Positions 20,601 to 29,636 of a DNA stretch of 64,000 nucleotides are shown here, piece by piece. The stretch is from Carboxylicivirga linearis. Its GTDB lineage: Bacteria; Bacteroidota; Bacteroidia; Bacteroidales; Marinilabiliaceae. Each line of letters opens with the position of its first letter. The first letter of the stretch is position 1. The notes under the pieces are model-generated. The model did not search any database and was not told where the DNA came from. It was given only the letters and a program-made list of their open reading frames with translations. The translations under genes and the position numbers were made by a program. Location: NCBI RefSeq assembly GCF_018271995.1, contig NZ_JAGUCO010000002.1, positions 124,001 through 188,000 of the forward strand, read 5' to 3'.

Positions 20601-20663
20601 TTGATTAATAAACTAATTGAATACAGATTTGTTATAAAATAATTACAATCAATTTATGCAGAA

Positions 20664-21140
20664 ATGAAGAAGTTTGCTATCGAAATTAAATGGGGGATTA
20701 TTTTCTTTGCCATGACATTGTTATGGACTGTTTTTGAAAAGTTAATTGGCTTGCACGATGTGAATATTGATATGCATTCAACCATTACAAATTTCTTTGC
20801 TATACCAGCCGTCCTAATCTTTATTTTAGCCTTAATTGATAAAAGGAAAAAAGATTTCAATAACAAGATGACCTGGTTACAAGGTTTTGTAAGTGGTTTG
20901 ATAGTTACTTTAGTTGTAGCATTGTTGACTCCTTTTGGACAGATTCTTACACATAAATTATTATCACCTCATTATTTCGAGAACATTATTGCTTATTCGG
21001 TAAAAATGGGAAATGCAACCCAGGTTGAAGCAGAAGGCTATTTTAATCTAACAAGCTATATTTATATAAGTGTGATGAGTGCTTTAATGATGGGTTTTTT
21101 AACATCCGCTGTGGTAGCCTTCTTTGTGAGAAAGAATTAG
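20664..21140 (+). CDS. DUF4199 membrane protein
   Basis: The 158-residue protein has four hydrophobic segments (about 8-28, 42-62, 74-98 and 130-155) and the DUF4199 pattern: a short N-terminal helix, KWGIIFFAMTLLW, a conserved GFVSGLIVTLV and an extended loop before the last segment. It is an inner-membrane protein of unknown function typical of Bacteroidota. It begins 63 bases after the beta-lactamase stop and could share its transcript. Confidence 0.8.
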   Translation: MKKFAIEIKWGIIFFAMTLLWTVFEKLIGLHDVNIDMHSTITNFFAIPAVLIFILALIDKRKKDFNNKMTWLQGFVSGLIVTLVVALLTPFGQILTHKLLSPHYFENIIAYSVKMGNATQVEAEGYFNLTSYIYISVMSALMMGFLTSAVVAFFVRKN

Positions 21141-21147
21141 TTAGAGC

Positions 21148-22149
21148 TTAATTACTTATTTTTACTTTTTTGTCAACAAACACCAGTCGGTTTGGATCCA
21201 TACTTTTTTCACCACTATATCGGTAAGCTGCTAATTTACCTCCATTGGCAACACAGGCATCAACGCAGCATATGTTTTTCTGCGGAATCATTCCTCCATT
21301 TCCAGCACAATAATGTCCAATAAAAACCAAAGGATCTTCTTCTGGATAGATATCATACTGGGTAATTAACTCGTTGGGAATAGTGTATTTGGGTAGCGAA
21401 AATTTGTTTCCATAGCTCAAGCTGTCAAATGTATGTCCATGAGGTTCTACCCACCATTTAACCCGGAAATTGGTTCGTGCAATATTGTTTGAATCTTTAA
21501 TAACCAAATCTTTAGGTAGGTTTATTTCAACTCCTTTAATGGTTTGAAGAAAAGGAGTGTAAAGTGAACTTTCTTTTCGTGTGGCATCCCTGAGAAATTT
21601 CTTTCTTAGTCGGCCATTTTCATACATTCGGCTTACCTTTTTTATGTGATTATCATTCCAATAGGCATGAACCACCCTTATTTTCCCTAAATTTAGAAAT
21701 AAAGGCAAAGTACGCATCCACTTGATATCAGCTTGTAATTCTTCGTAATTGTTTTTGTATTCCGCAAAGAAGCTATCTAGTAATTTGCGGTTATTGTTTC
21801 GTGGAGTTTTTATCGGACGTCCGTCACTTCTCTTGGTAAAGTAGGTGATAGCGTTAATTTCGTGATTTCCTAAAATAGCATAACCAGAGCCATTACTCAC
21901 CATAGCTCTAATGGCCTGAATCACCTTCAGGCTGTTTGGGCCACGATTAATGAAATCGCCAACAAAAACAGCTTTTCTTTCAGGGTGTTCCCAAAAACCA
22001 TTGTCTCTGGAATATCCCATTCTTTTTAAAAGCATTTTCAATTCACTATAATGCCCGTGAACATCTCCAATAATGTCATAACCACCTTTTTGAGAGTAGT
22101 TATTATTGTCGTTGATATCTTTTACCTCTATGTTATCCCTAAAATTCAC
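21148..22149 (-). CDS. Metallophosphoesterase (PrpE / Ap4A hydrolase-like)
   Basis: The 333-residue cytoplasmic protein has the calcineurin-like phosphoesterase motifs in order: GDVHGH (metal ligands D and H) near residue 28, GDFINRGPNS near 64 and GNHEIN near 98, with a distal HAYWND and FIGHYCAGNG. This pattern is closest to PrpE and symmetrical bis(5'-nucleosyl)-tetraphosphatases or bacterial PPP-type phosphatases. The extra length (about 90 residues more than PrpE) lies in the middle and C-terminal part. Substrate is not determined by the sequence. It is convergent with the DUF4199 gene. Confidence 0.85.
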   Translation of the reverse strand: MNFRDNIEVKDINDNNNYSQKGGYDIIGDVHGHYSELKMLLKRMGYSRDNGFWEHPERKAVFVGDFINRGPNSLKVIQAIRAMVSNGSGYAILGNHEINAITYFTKRSDGRPIKTPRNNNRKLLDSFFAEYKNNYEELQADIKWMRTLPLFLNLGKIRVVHAYWNDNHIKKVSRMYENGRLRKKFLRDATRKESSLYTPFLQTIKGVEINLPKDLVIKDSNNIARTNFRVKWWVEPHGHTFDSLSYGNKFSLPKYTIPNELITQYDIYPEEDPLVFIGHYCAGNGGMIPQKNICCVDACVANGGKLAAYRYSGEKSMDPNRLVFVDKKVKISN

Positions 22150-22309
22150 AATTCAAAAATAAATAATCTGAATAATGCGCAAAATAAAAATTGATGAAGT
22201 ATATTCAAAAATCATTCGTAAATTAAGATTCATTTGATATTAATTTTACTTTTTTAAAACACTACAGATAGTTATTCTTTATAGAAATAAACATAAAAAA
22301 GTTGAGAGT

Positions 22310-23287
22310 ATGAGAAATATACGCTGGGGTATTATTGGTTGCGGAGATGTAACTGAGCTTAAAAGCGGACCAGCATTTAGCAAGGTTGAAGGAAGTAAAT
22401 TGCAAATAGTCATGCGTCGCGATTTATTGAAAGTGCAGGATTATGCGAATAGACATAATGTACCTGAATGGACCATTAATGCTGATGCTCTTATAAATAA
22501 TAATGATGTGGATGCTATTTATGTAGCTACCCCGCCTGGAAGTCATGCTGAATATGCTATTAAAGCTATGAAAGCAGGAAAACCTGTGTATGTTGAGAAG
22601 CCAATGGGTGCTACTTATGAGCAATGTCTTGAGATGATAAAAGTATCGGAAGAAACGAGGGTGCCATTGTTTGTAGCCTATTACCGAAGATCATTGCCTG
22701 GATTTTTAAAGGTTAAAGAGTTGATAGATAATGGTGAGATAGGTAAACCATTGTATGTAAATATTCGATTGACGCGTCCGGCATTGGATTCCGAAGTTCA
22801 GGGAGGTGATTCTTTTTGGCGTTTAGATAAAGAGAAGGCTGGTGGCGGTATTTTTTATGATTTGGCCTCCCATCAGTTCGATTATTTAGATTATTTATTT
22901 GGACACATTGTGGAAGCAACAGGTTTAACTGCCAACAGGGGTGGGTATTATGCTGTTGAAGACACAGTAAGTGCATCGTTTCGTTTTGAAAATGGTGTTT
23001 TGGGCAATGGCTTATGGTCTTTTGTGACGAATGATCATGTTGATGAAGATAGGATGGAGATCGTAGGATCGGAAGGAAAAATTATATTCTCAGGTTTTAA
23101 GCATCATCCAATTATGATGTACAAAAATGGTGAAGAGTTTGAATTTCCTTATCTGAATCCTGAAAATATACAGTATAATTTAATCAAACAAGTAGTTGAA
23201 CAACTGCAGGGTAAAGGTAACTGTGTAAGTACAGGGGTATCGGCGGCTCGTACAAATAAGGTTATGGAAATGATTGTGGGGAGGTAA
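22310..23287 (+). CDS. Gfo/Idh/MocA family oxidoreductase
   Basis: The 325-residue protein opens with the Rossmann motif WGIIGCGDV (about 6-14), has the family EKP motif (VYVEKPMGAT near 97), and a C-terminal alpha/beta substrate domain with GGGIFYDLASHQFDYLDYLFG. Members oxidise or reduce sugars, inositols or related polyols with NAD(P). The substrate is unknown and no sugar-use genes flank it. It is monocistronic, with a hairpin at its end. Confidence 0.9.
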   Translation: MRNIRWGIIGCGDVTELKSGPAFSKVEGSKLQIVMRRDLLKVQDYANRHNVPEWTINADALINNNDVDAIYVATPPGSHAEYAIKAMKAGKPVYVEKPMGATYEQCLEMIKVSEETRVPLFVAYYRRSLPGFLKVKELIDNGEIGKPLYVNIRLTRPALDSEVQGGDSFWRLDKEKAGGGIFYDLASHQFDYLDYLFGHIVEATGLTANRGGYYAVEDTVSASFRFENGVLGNGLWSFVTNDHVDEDRMEIVGSEGKIIFSGFKHHPIMMYKNGEEFEFPYLNPENIQYNLIKQVVEQLQGKGNCVSTGVSAARTNKVMEMIVGR

Positions 23288-23300
23288 ATTCCCCACTTTT
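23276..23300. terminator. Hairpin at the end of the oxidoreductase gene
   Basis: GTGGGGA (23276-23282) pairs with TCCCCAC (23290-23296), then TTTT. The stem includes the stop codon. It lies between convergent genes and probably ends transcription from the plus strand. Confidence 0.6.
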
Positions 23301-23306
23301 GTCTGT

Positions 23307-24281
23307 TTATAAAACTTTATTTAAAAAATCAGTCATGTATAAAACTGTTTCGTCAACCCAAGGGTGGAAAAGCCAGAATGGATGAACTTTGATATTGAAT
23401 TTATATACTTCATGATAAACACCCCATTCTTTTAGCATGCCAATTAATTCATCCTGTCCGGCATGAAATCTCGAATATCCACTATTTAAAAAGAGTATGG
23501 GAACTGAGTTTTCGTTTGCCCAGTAAATTGAAGAGGCTTCTTTCCATATTTCGGGTTTTTCGTAAAAACTACTACCAAACCATGAGATATCGGCTGAATT
23601 GGGTTTTCTTTTCAGGTTAAGTGATGAAGGGGCAAGAAAATTCAAAACACCATCAATATCCAATATGGCTTGAACATCACTTGAATACTCTAAATTGCCC
23701 ATATTTCCTTCAAATTGATCAATACCATTGGTCATGCCAATTAATGCCGCTAATTGTCCGCCAGCTGAACATCCTGAGATAGCAATTTTATCCGGATTGA
23801 TATTGTATTTTTCAGCATTGGCCCGCACCCATCGAATGGCAGCCTTAATATTATGTACTGCTGCAGGGTACTGGGCTTCCAGCGATAATTGATATTCCAC
23901 TGCAATAGTAACAAATCCTTGTTGGGCTATCATTTGTGCCATGGGAACCTGCATGTTTTTATTTCCTGATCGCCAACCTCCACCATGAACCATTATTAAA
24001 GCAGGGTAAAGTCCTTTTTTCTCTGGTTTAAATATATCAAGATGCAGGTCTCGTTTACCAAACGGAGTGTCGTTTAATGTCAGGTAAACAACATCCCTGT
24101 ATTCGTCAACACCTTGTGGTAAGCTGTCTTTAGCTGCAAATGCATAAGGATATTTTTTTGCAAACTTGCGTTGTTCTCGCGGAATATTATAACTTGAATC
24201 TATAGGAATATTGGATTGGGCATTGATATATAAACCTATTGATATAAAGATGATTGTGTAGATTAATTTAGATCTTTTCAT
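23307..24281 (-). CDS. Secreted alpha/beta hydrolase (esterase of the BD-FAE / lipase type)
   Basis: The 324-residue protein has a signal peptide (ending INAQS) and an alpha/beta-hydrolase domain with the oxyanion motif HGGGW (near 100), the nucleophile elbow GCSAGG (near 172) and a late Asp/His pair (HPFWLFHPW near 300). Such enzymes remove acyl groups from sugars or other esters. It is convergent with the oxidoreductase gene and precedes nothing obviously related, so the substrate is unknown. Confidence 0.88.
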   Translation of the reverse strand: MKRSKLIYTIIFISIGLYINAQSNIPIDSSYNIPREQRKFAKKYPYAFAAKDSLPQGVDEYRDVVYLTLNDTPFGKRDLHLDIFKPEKKGLYPALIMVHGGGWRSGNKNMQVPMAQMIAQQGFVTIAVEYQLSLEAQYPAAVHNIKAAIRWVRANAEKYNINPDKIAISGCSAGGQLAALIGMTNGIDQFEGNMGNLEYSSDVQAILDIDGVLNFLAPSSLNLKRKPNSADISWFGSSFYEKPEIWKEASSIYWANENSVPILFLNSGYSRFHAGQDELIGMLKEWGVYHEVYKFNIKVHPFWLFHPWVDETVLYMTDFLNKVL

Positions 24282-24301
24282 TAAGTATAGATTTATTTTC
24301 T

Positions 24302-25027
24302 TTAATTTTCTGCTAACAACTTTAATAATAACCCTAAAATGATAGTTATTGTAAAGCTTAAAAGGGTTCCTACCAGAATATATTCTGAAAATTGCCTTGA
24401 TTTGGTTTCCTCTTTAGGATTAAGTCTGAGAATTGATTTTGCGGCAATTAAAAAGCCTATAGCAGAATAAATATTAGATAAAATAAAGGTTAAAACCAGA
24501 ATGCGCTCAAGGTATCCAATCCATTTTCCGGCATTTGATAATCCTTCGGTTTCTGGATTTTTAGTCTCGAGTTGAGCACGCCATTTTGAAGTGAATTCTC
24601 TTATAAATATACCACATGGCCAGATAATAAATGCGTAGCCAAACAAGTAAATCCAGAATTTGTCTGCATTTGCCCAAATATCTGTCAAGTGAATATAATT
24701 CAATTCAGAAAACAGTAACAGCCAGATTATTATTAATGATATAATATGAAAAATCTGGTCTATAACAAATGTAGTTATAGTGCTTTTTCGGAAGTTTTTC
24801 CAAACATCAATTATAAGGTGAACAACAAAAATTAATGGAATTATCCACCACAAAAGCCATTGACCAATTAACATGTACGATAATACAGCTGTTAAAAATA
24901 TGTGGAGATAAAAATAAAAGGATTTCAAACCTTTTTCTTGCCTGTTTTTAACCCACGAATCTCTTTGAATTACGAAATCTCCGATAAAATGAGCAAGTAG
25001 CAGTTTAAACAATATAATGATATGCAT
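24302..25027 (-). CDS. DUF3307 membrane protein
   Basis: The 241-residue protein starts with KLLLAHFIGDFVIQRDSWVKN, the N-terminal signature of DUF3307, and contains six or seven hydrophobic segments, with the conserved HLIIDVWKN and FVIDQIFHIISL. Function is not known. It starts 4 bases after the SatD stop codon on the same strand, so the two are co-transcribed. DUF3307 and SatD are often adjacent in bacteria. Confidence 0.88.
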   Translation of the reverse strand: MHIIILFKLLLAHFIGDFVIQRDSWVKNRQEKGLKSFYFYLHIFLTAVLSYMLIGQWLLWWIIPLIFVVHLIIDVWKNFRKSTITTFVIDQIFHIISLIIIWLLLFSELNYIHLTDIWANADKFWIYLFGYAFIIWPCGIFIREFTSKWRAQLETKNPETEGLSNAGKWIGYLERILVLTFILSNIYSAIGFLIAAKSILRLNPKEETKSRQFSEYILVGTLLSFTITIILGLLLKLLAEN

Positions 25028-25031
25028 AAGT

Positions 25032-25724
25032 TCAGGTTAAATGTATTTGAGCAAGATACTCAAAATGTTTTAATAATAGGAGGATGGCATCCCAGTTGGC
25101 TGTTTGTTTGCGTTGGTTTACAGCTGATTGTGAAATGGATAGGATAGAGGCAATTTCAGTCTCTTTTCTGTTTTGTAATAAATAAAATACAACTTCGGCA
25201 GACTGGGGTGTCCACTTATCCATGATGGCATCTAAAAGCTTTAATTCAACTTCTAGTTCTTTATTTAGCTTCTCAATCTCTGTTGTGATAATGGTTTTTT
25301 GCGCTTTTCGCTTCATAGTATCTAGAGTTCTCCCTGATATTTGCAAAGCAGTACCATCTGATAATGAGAGCTTATCTTTTAAATACTCAATTTCACCAAT
25401 TCCTACAGATAACCTTATATCCAGGTTCTTATATGATCGTATGCTTTTCCTTGTAATATCGCTTCCACTCTTATCTTTTGTTTGTGAATCAGATGCCTGC
25501 ATTTTAAAGATGCTTTTAAATAAAAGAGTTATTTGCAGGGTTTTAATGGTTTTATTATGAACACATTGAAAGCTGTCTCCACGAACAAATTCGGGTTGAA
25601 AAACAAAGTTTACATTCTGACTTATTGTCATGAAACCTTTCTGAACTTCAGAGATAACTATATCTCTTTGTTCTTCATCAAGCTGTTTTGAGTTGATGAT
25701 ATCTCCAGTAATTGCAACGTACAT
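25032..25724 (-). CDS. SatD-family protein with C-terminal helix-turn-helix
   Basis: The 230-residue protein begins with MYVAITGDIINSKQL, the family signature of SatD, named from the Streptococcus mutans acid-tolerance locus. Its last 55 residues (IASILSISQSAVNQRKQTANWDAILLLL) form a helix-turn-helix of the Sigma-70 region 4 or LuxR type. It is the first gene of a two-gene operon with the DUF3307 protein. Three regularly spaced inverted repeats lie just upstream. Together with the HTH, this makes SatD a plausible autoregulator (inference). Confidence 0.85.
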   Translation of the reverse strand: MYVAITGDIINSKQLDEEQRDIVISEVQKGFMTISQNVNFVFQPEFVRGDSFQCVHNKTIKTLQITLLFKSIFKMQASDSQTKDKSGSDITRKSIRSYKNLDIRLSVGIGEIEYLKDKLSLSDGTALQISGRTLDTMKRKAQKTIITTEIEKLNKELEVELKLLDAIMDKWTPQSAEVVFYLLQNRKETEIASILSISQSAVNQRKQTANWDAILLLLKHFEYLAQIHLT

Positions 25725-25743
25725 AATTTCAATAGGGTTTATC

Positions 25744-25774
25744 CAAATATAGAATAAATATATAAGTATAACAA
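25744..25774 (-). promoter_or_regulatory. Promoter of satD
   Basis: Read on the minus strand, TTG (25774-25772), 20 bases, then TATATTTG (25751-25744) match the Bacteroidota promoter with ideal spacing, 20 bases before the satD ATG. The first operator copy (25761-25780) covers the -33 element. Confidence 0.6.
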
Positions 25775-25838
25775 CTTATAAAGGCAAAATATAAGCATAT
25801 AAACTTATAAAGTGATTATATAAGGCTAAATGCTTATA
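25761..25838. promoter_or_regulatory. Triple operator array, TATAAG-N8-CTTATA at 29-bp intervals
   Basis: Three perfect inverted repeats, each TATAAG, 8 bases, CTTATA, start at 25761, 25790 and 25819, exactly 29 bp apart. The 8-base centres differ (TATAACAA, CATATAAA, GCTAAATG), so only the half-sites are conserved. They lie between divergent satD and the mutarotase gene and overlap the satD promoter. Confidence 0.8.
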
Positions 25839-25913
25839 TGTTTTCAAATTAATGATATCTGGAAGTAGAACGTAAAAATGAGTAATTTCGCATTTAAACC
25901 TTAAGAGATTATT

Positions 25914-26798
25914 ATGCGACTTAAAGAACTAAACGAACAATACGGAATTGATGGGGCTTTGGAATTTCAGTCAGAGCAACATACTGAAATGGCATATATT
26001 AAAACAGCTTACTCAACAGCTAAAGTATCTATCTATGGTGCTCAGGTACTTAGTTTTATTCCTAAAGGAAAAGATGATTTGTTATTTGTAAGTAGTCAAT
26101 CAGTTTATAAGGAAGGTAAAGCGATCCGGGGTGGAATTCCGGTTTGTTGGCCTTGGTTCAATGCGCATCCAACAGATAGTACCAAGCCTTCCCATGGATT
26201 TGCACGTATTTCAAGATGGGAAGTGTTATCCACAAAGAAGGAAGGTGATGAAGTTGTTATTTCATTAGGATTAAAATCGGATGACAGAACTAAAGACTTC
26301 TTACCTTATGATTTTGAAGCCGTGCTTGAAGTGACTGTTGGCAAAAGGCTTAATGTAGAGTTAACTACAAAAAATGTGGATTCTAAACCTTTTGATGTGA
26401 GTGCAGCATTGCATACCTATTTTAATATATCTGATATTGCAACCGTTAAACTACGAGGGTTGCATAAAATGGCCTATAAAGATGATGTATTAGGAATTGA
26501 TGCATTACAAGAAGATGAAATGGTAACATTCTCCGGGCGCACCGATAGAAGATATAAAGAAACAGAAGCTGAAGTTTCAATTATTGATGCTAATAAAACC
26601 ATTAAAGTAGGAAAAAAAGGTAGTAAGATTACAGTAGTTTGGAATCCTGGTGCTGAATTAGCTTCTCAAATGGCTGATTTAGGTAAGGAAAATTATAAAA
26701 AGATGGTTTGTGTAGAATCTGCCAATAGCTTAAATGACACGATTACTATTCAACCCGGAACATCTCATTGTTTAGGAACAACAATTTATAGCGTGTAA
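25914..26798 (+). CDS. D-hexose-6-phosphate mutarotase (aldose 1-epimerase family, YeaD type)
   Basis: The 294-residue cytoplasmic protein has the YeaD-like stretches VSIYGAQVLSFIPKGKDDLLFVS, IRGGIPVCWPWFNAH, PSHGFARISRWEV and SAALHTYFNI, with the catalytic histidine and glutamate expected in HGFAR and VCVESAN. It interconverts alpha and beta anomers of hexose 6-phosphates. It is divergent from satD; the operator array lies 76-153 bases upstream of its start and could also affect it. Confidence 0.92.
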   Translation: MRLKELNEQYGIDGALEFQSEQHTEMAYIKTAYSTAKVSIYGAQVLSFIPKGKDDLLFVSSQSVYKEGKAIRGGIPVCWPWFNAHPTDSTKPSHGFARISRWEVLSTKKEGDEVVISLGLKSDDRTKDFLPYDFEAVLEVTVGKRLNVELTTKNVDSKPFDVSAALHTYFNISDIATVKLRGLHKMAYKDDVLGIDALQEDEMVTFSGRTDRRYKETEAEVSIIDANKTIKVGKKGSKITVVWNPGAELASQMADLGKENYKKMVCVESANSLNDTITIQPGTSHCLGTTIYSV

Positions 26799-26836
26799 CA
26801 GCAGATCATTTTGCTCATTAGATTGTTCAAAAAAGA

Positions 26837-26865
26837 GACTGAAATTTACAATCAGTCATATTTTT
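26837..26865 (+). terminator. Hairpin after the mutarotase gene
   Basis: GACTGA (26837-26842) pairs with TCAGTC (26852-26857), followed by a T-rich stretch. The stem is short, so it is a modest terminator candidate. Confidence 0.45.
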
Positions 26866-26911
26866 ATATAATTTGAAGGCTGTAATAACAGCTAACTTCT
26901 TATAAAGACGA

Positions 26912-29284
26912 ATGAGCAAAACCTGTTACCACTGTGGAAGTCCCTCACAAACATGGGTTCAACACGACGGAAAAGATTTCTGTTGCGATGGCTGTGTGAT
27001 GGTTTATGATATCCTGAAGGAGAAAGAAATGGGAACCTATTATGACATAAATAAGGCTCCCGGTATTCGAAAAAAGGCAGTAAGTGCTGAATACTATGAT
27101 TATCTCGATCAGGAGGATATAAAAAAGTCTGTTTTGGACTTTTATGACGGATCGGTAGCACGTGTGAAGCTCTATATTCCTTCTATTCATTGCAGTTCGT
27201 GTATTTGGTTAATTGAAAACTTGCAACAGCTTCATAGTGGAGTAATTAACTCATCGGTTAATTTTAACAGAAGAGAAGCCAGTATTACATTTAATGAGGA
27301 AGAAATTAAGCTGAGTGAACTAATGGCTCTTTTATCATCCATTAACTACAAGCCTCATATCAAAACAGAAGAACAGAAAAAAGCGGTTAAGAAGAGTCGA
27401 AAGCTAATTGTAAAACTGGGGGTAGCCGGTTTTGTTTTTGGGAATGTAATGTTGTTGAGTTTTCCGGATTACTTATCGGAAGATGTTGCACTTCATCCTG
27501 AACTGATTGGCTTATTTAAATGGATTAGCTGGTTTTTATCCATTCCGGTAATGGTTTATTCGGGTAATGAGTATTTTATTACTGCCTGGAAGAATCTAAG
27601 AAAGAAGCTAATATCTATTGATTTACCTATTGCTATAGGAATATTGGCCATATTTCTTCGAAGTACTTATGAAATTGTTACTTCTACCGGCCCGGGTTAT
27701 CTGGATTCATTAACAGGATTAGTTTTTTTTCTTTTAATAGGTAAATGGTATCAGGCCAAAACATATGAAGCATTAAGCTTTGATAATGACTTTTCATCCT
27801 ATTTCCCTTTAGGTATTACTCGCATTAAAGATAATGAGGAAAGTATTGTGCCTATTAATCAACTGGAATCGGGTGACAAGATATCCGTTCGTAACGGTGA
27901 AATTATACCGGCCGATGCAACTTTGTTATCCTTAGGAGCATCGATTGACTATAGTTTTATAACGGGGGAGTCTGTTCCGGTGAGAAAAAACAAAGGCGAT
28001 TTAATTTACGCAGGTGGACGAGTGATTGGAAATGCCTTGTTTTTGAAAGTGGAGAAAAAAGTGGAAACGGGCTATTTGGCGGAGCTTTGGAAAGAAAAAA
28101 CGGATAAGGAAAGTAAAGAGTCTATGCTTTCTGTTACTTTGGATGCTGTAAGTAAATACTTTACCATAGCTATTTTATTAATTGCGACTCTAACCGGTTT
28201 ATATTGGTTGTGGACCGATCCATCAAAAGCTGTGTTGGCATTTACTTCGGTTTTGATTATTGCATGTCCGTGTGCATTGGCTTTGTCTGTTCCTTTTGCA
28301 TTTGGGCATACCAGCAGAATAATGGGGAAAAACAACTTCTATTTAAAACTTACTGCCGTTATAGAAGGATTAACTAAAACAAATACTATTGTTTTTGATA
28401 AAACAGGTACATTAACCGATCCTGATGCATTTGAAGTGGAATATTATGGTAAGGAACTCGATCATTTTAATTCATCTTTAATTAAATCATTGGCTCATCA
28501 ATCTCGTCATCCCTTAAGTAAAGCTTTATTTCAGCATTTGAAGGATGCCGGAGAATTTGAAGTGTTAGATTTTAAAGAGTCGGAAGGAGCAGGAGTTGAG
28601 GCTGTAATAATGACTCATAAAGTAAGGCTGGGCTCTGCATCATACACTGGCAATAAGAAAGAAGGTATGCATGAGGCTGCAAAAGTTTATATTTCTGTGG
28701 ATGGTAATCAGCTAGGCTACTTTGTAATTCATAATTTTTATCGACCTAACTGGAAAGAAATGTTGGCGAGCGTGCAGGAGTCGTCGGATGTTCATGTTTT
28801 ATCGGGTGATAATGATGCAGAAAGGGAAGTTTTAGAACAGGAACTAAAGAATAAAAGTAATTTACACTTTTTTCAATCGCCCAAAGACAAACAAAAATAT
28901 GTTGCTGACCTTAAAAAACAAGGCAAATACGTAATGATGTTAGGTGATGGAATGAATGATGTTGCTGCCCTAAAAGAAGCTAATGTTGGAATTGCTGTGG
29001 CCGATGATGTATATCAATTTTCACCCTCGAGCGATGCAATAATTAACGCTTCGGAGTTAGTTCGTTTGCTTAAATTTATTCGGTTTGCGCGGTCAGCTAA
29101 AAAAATTGTTTATTTGGCTATATCCATATCATTTTTATACAATGTAATAGGTATGTATTATGCGGTTGCAGGGCAGTTAAGCCCTTTGTTTGCAGCCGTT
29201 TTAATGCCGTTGAGTAGCGCTTCGGTAGTCGTTTTTACCAGTTTGAGTGTAATGTTGGTTGCAAAAAAAAGGCAATTAGTCTGA
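26912..29284 (+). CDS. ccoI: CcoI (FixI) copper-translocating P1B-type ATPase
   Basis: The 790-residue protein starts with a cysteine-rich metal-binding module (CYHCG, then CCDGC) and a heavy-metal-associated domain with CSSC (94-97). It then has eight membrane segments with CPCALAL (near 452) as the copper site in the channel, the phosphorylation motif DKTGTLTDP (Asp near 496) and GDGMNDVAALKEA. This domain order is typical of CcoI, which supplies copper for assembly of the cbb3 oxidase. It is the first gene of the cco cluster here. Confidence 0.95.
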   Translation: MSKTCYHCGSPSQTWVQHDGKDFCCDGCVMVYDILKEKEMGTYYDINKAPGIRKKAVSAEYYDYLDQEDIKKSVLDFYDGSVARVKLYIPSIHCSSCIWLIENLQQLHSGVINSSVNFNRREASITFNEEEIKLSELMALLSSINYKPHIKTEEQKKAVKKSRKLIVKLGVAGFVFGNVMLLSFPDYLSEDVALHPELIGLFKWISWFLSIPVMVYSGNEYFITAWKNLRKKLISIDLPIAIGILAIFLRSTYEIVTSTGPGYLDSLTGLVFFLLIGKWYQAKTYEALSFDNDFSSYFPLGITRIKDNEESIVPINQLESGDKISVRNGEIIPADATLLSLGASIDYSFITGESVPVRKNKGDLIYAGGRVIGNALFLKVEKKVETGYLAELWKEKTDKESKESMLSVTLDAVSKYFTIAILLIATLTGLYWLWTDPSKAVLAFTSVLIIACPCALALSVPFAFGHTSRIMGKNNFYLKLTAVIEGLTKTNTIVFDKTGTLTDPDAFEVEYYGKELDHFNSSLIKSLAHQSRHPLSKALFQHLKDAGEFEVLDFKESEGAGVEAVIMTHKVRLGSASYTGNKKEGMHEAAKVYISVDGNQLGYFVIHNFYRPNWKEMLASVQESSDVHVLSGDNDAEREVLEQELKNKSNLHFFQSPKDKQKYVADLKKQGKYVMMLGDGMNDVAALKEANVGIAVADDVYQFSPSSDAIINASELVRLLKFIRFARSAKKIVYLAISISFLYNVIGMYYAVAGQLSPLFAAVLMPLSSASVVVFTSLSVMLVAKKRQLV

Positions 29285-29429
29285 TTTCTATAGAACAATT
29301 CGCATTATCAGATTGTATTTAAAGGCGAAAAACTGAAAAGTAAATAGAGAAATAAAGACGTTAAAATCTGAAATATTTTTATATTTACGCAGTTTATTCT
29401 ATCATTTTCAATGATAACTAATTAGGCGT

Positions 29430-29636
29430 ATGGAGATTATTTTTGTTTTAGTAATTGCCAGTTTATTAATAGCACTGTTTTTTCTGTCATTGTTTATATG
29501 GGCAGTAAAATCGGGGCAATATGAAGACGATTATTCTCCGTCTGTACGCATCCTGTTTGATCAGCAAGAGAACAAAAAGAAAAAGTCTAATACAAAATCC
29601 AAAATCTCAAATGAAGCAAGAGACGTTTTATTATGA
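29430..29636 (+). CDS. ccoS: CcoS, cbb3 oxidase assembly protein
   Basis: The 68-residue protein has one N-terminal membrane helix, then the conserved FIWAVKSGQYEDDYSPSVRILFD of CcoS. The family is needed for cofactor insertion into the catalytic subunit of cbb3 oxidase. Its end overlaps the ccoNO start at 29611, which suggests translational coupling. Confidence 0.92.
   Translation: MEIIFVLVIASLLIALFFLSLFIWAVKSGQYEDDYSPSVRILFDQQENKKKKSNTKSKISNEARDVLL

Noticed and set aside
25222-25560. 112-codon frame antisense to satD
   Set aside because: It is a shadow of the well-supported satD coding sequence and has no recognisable domain.
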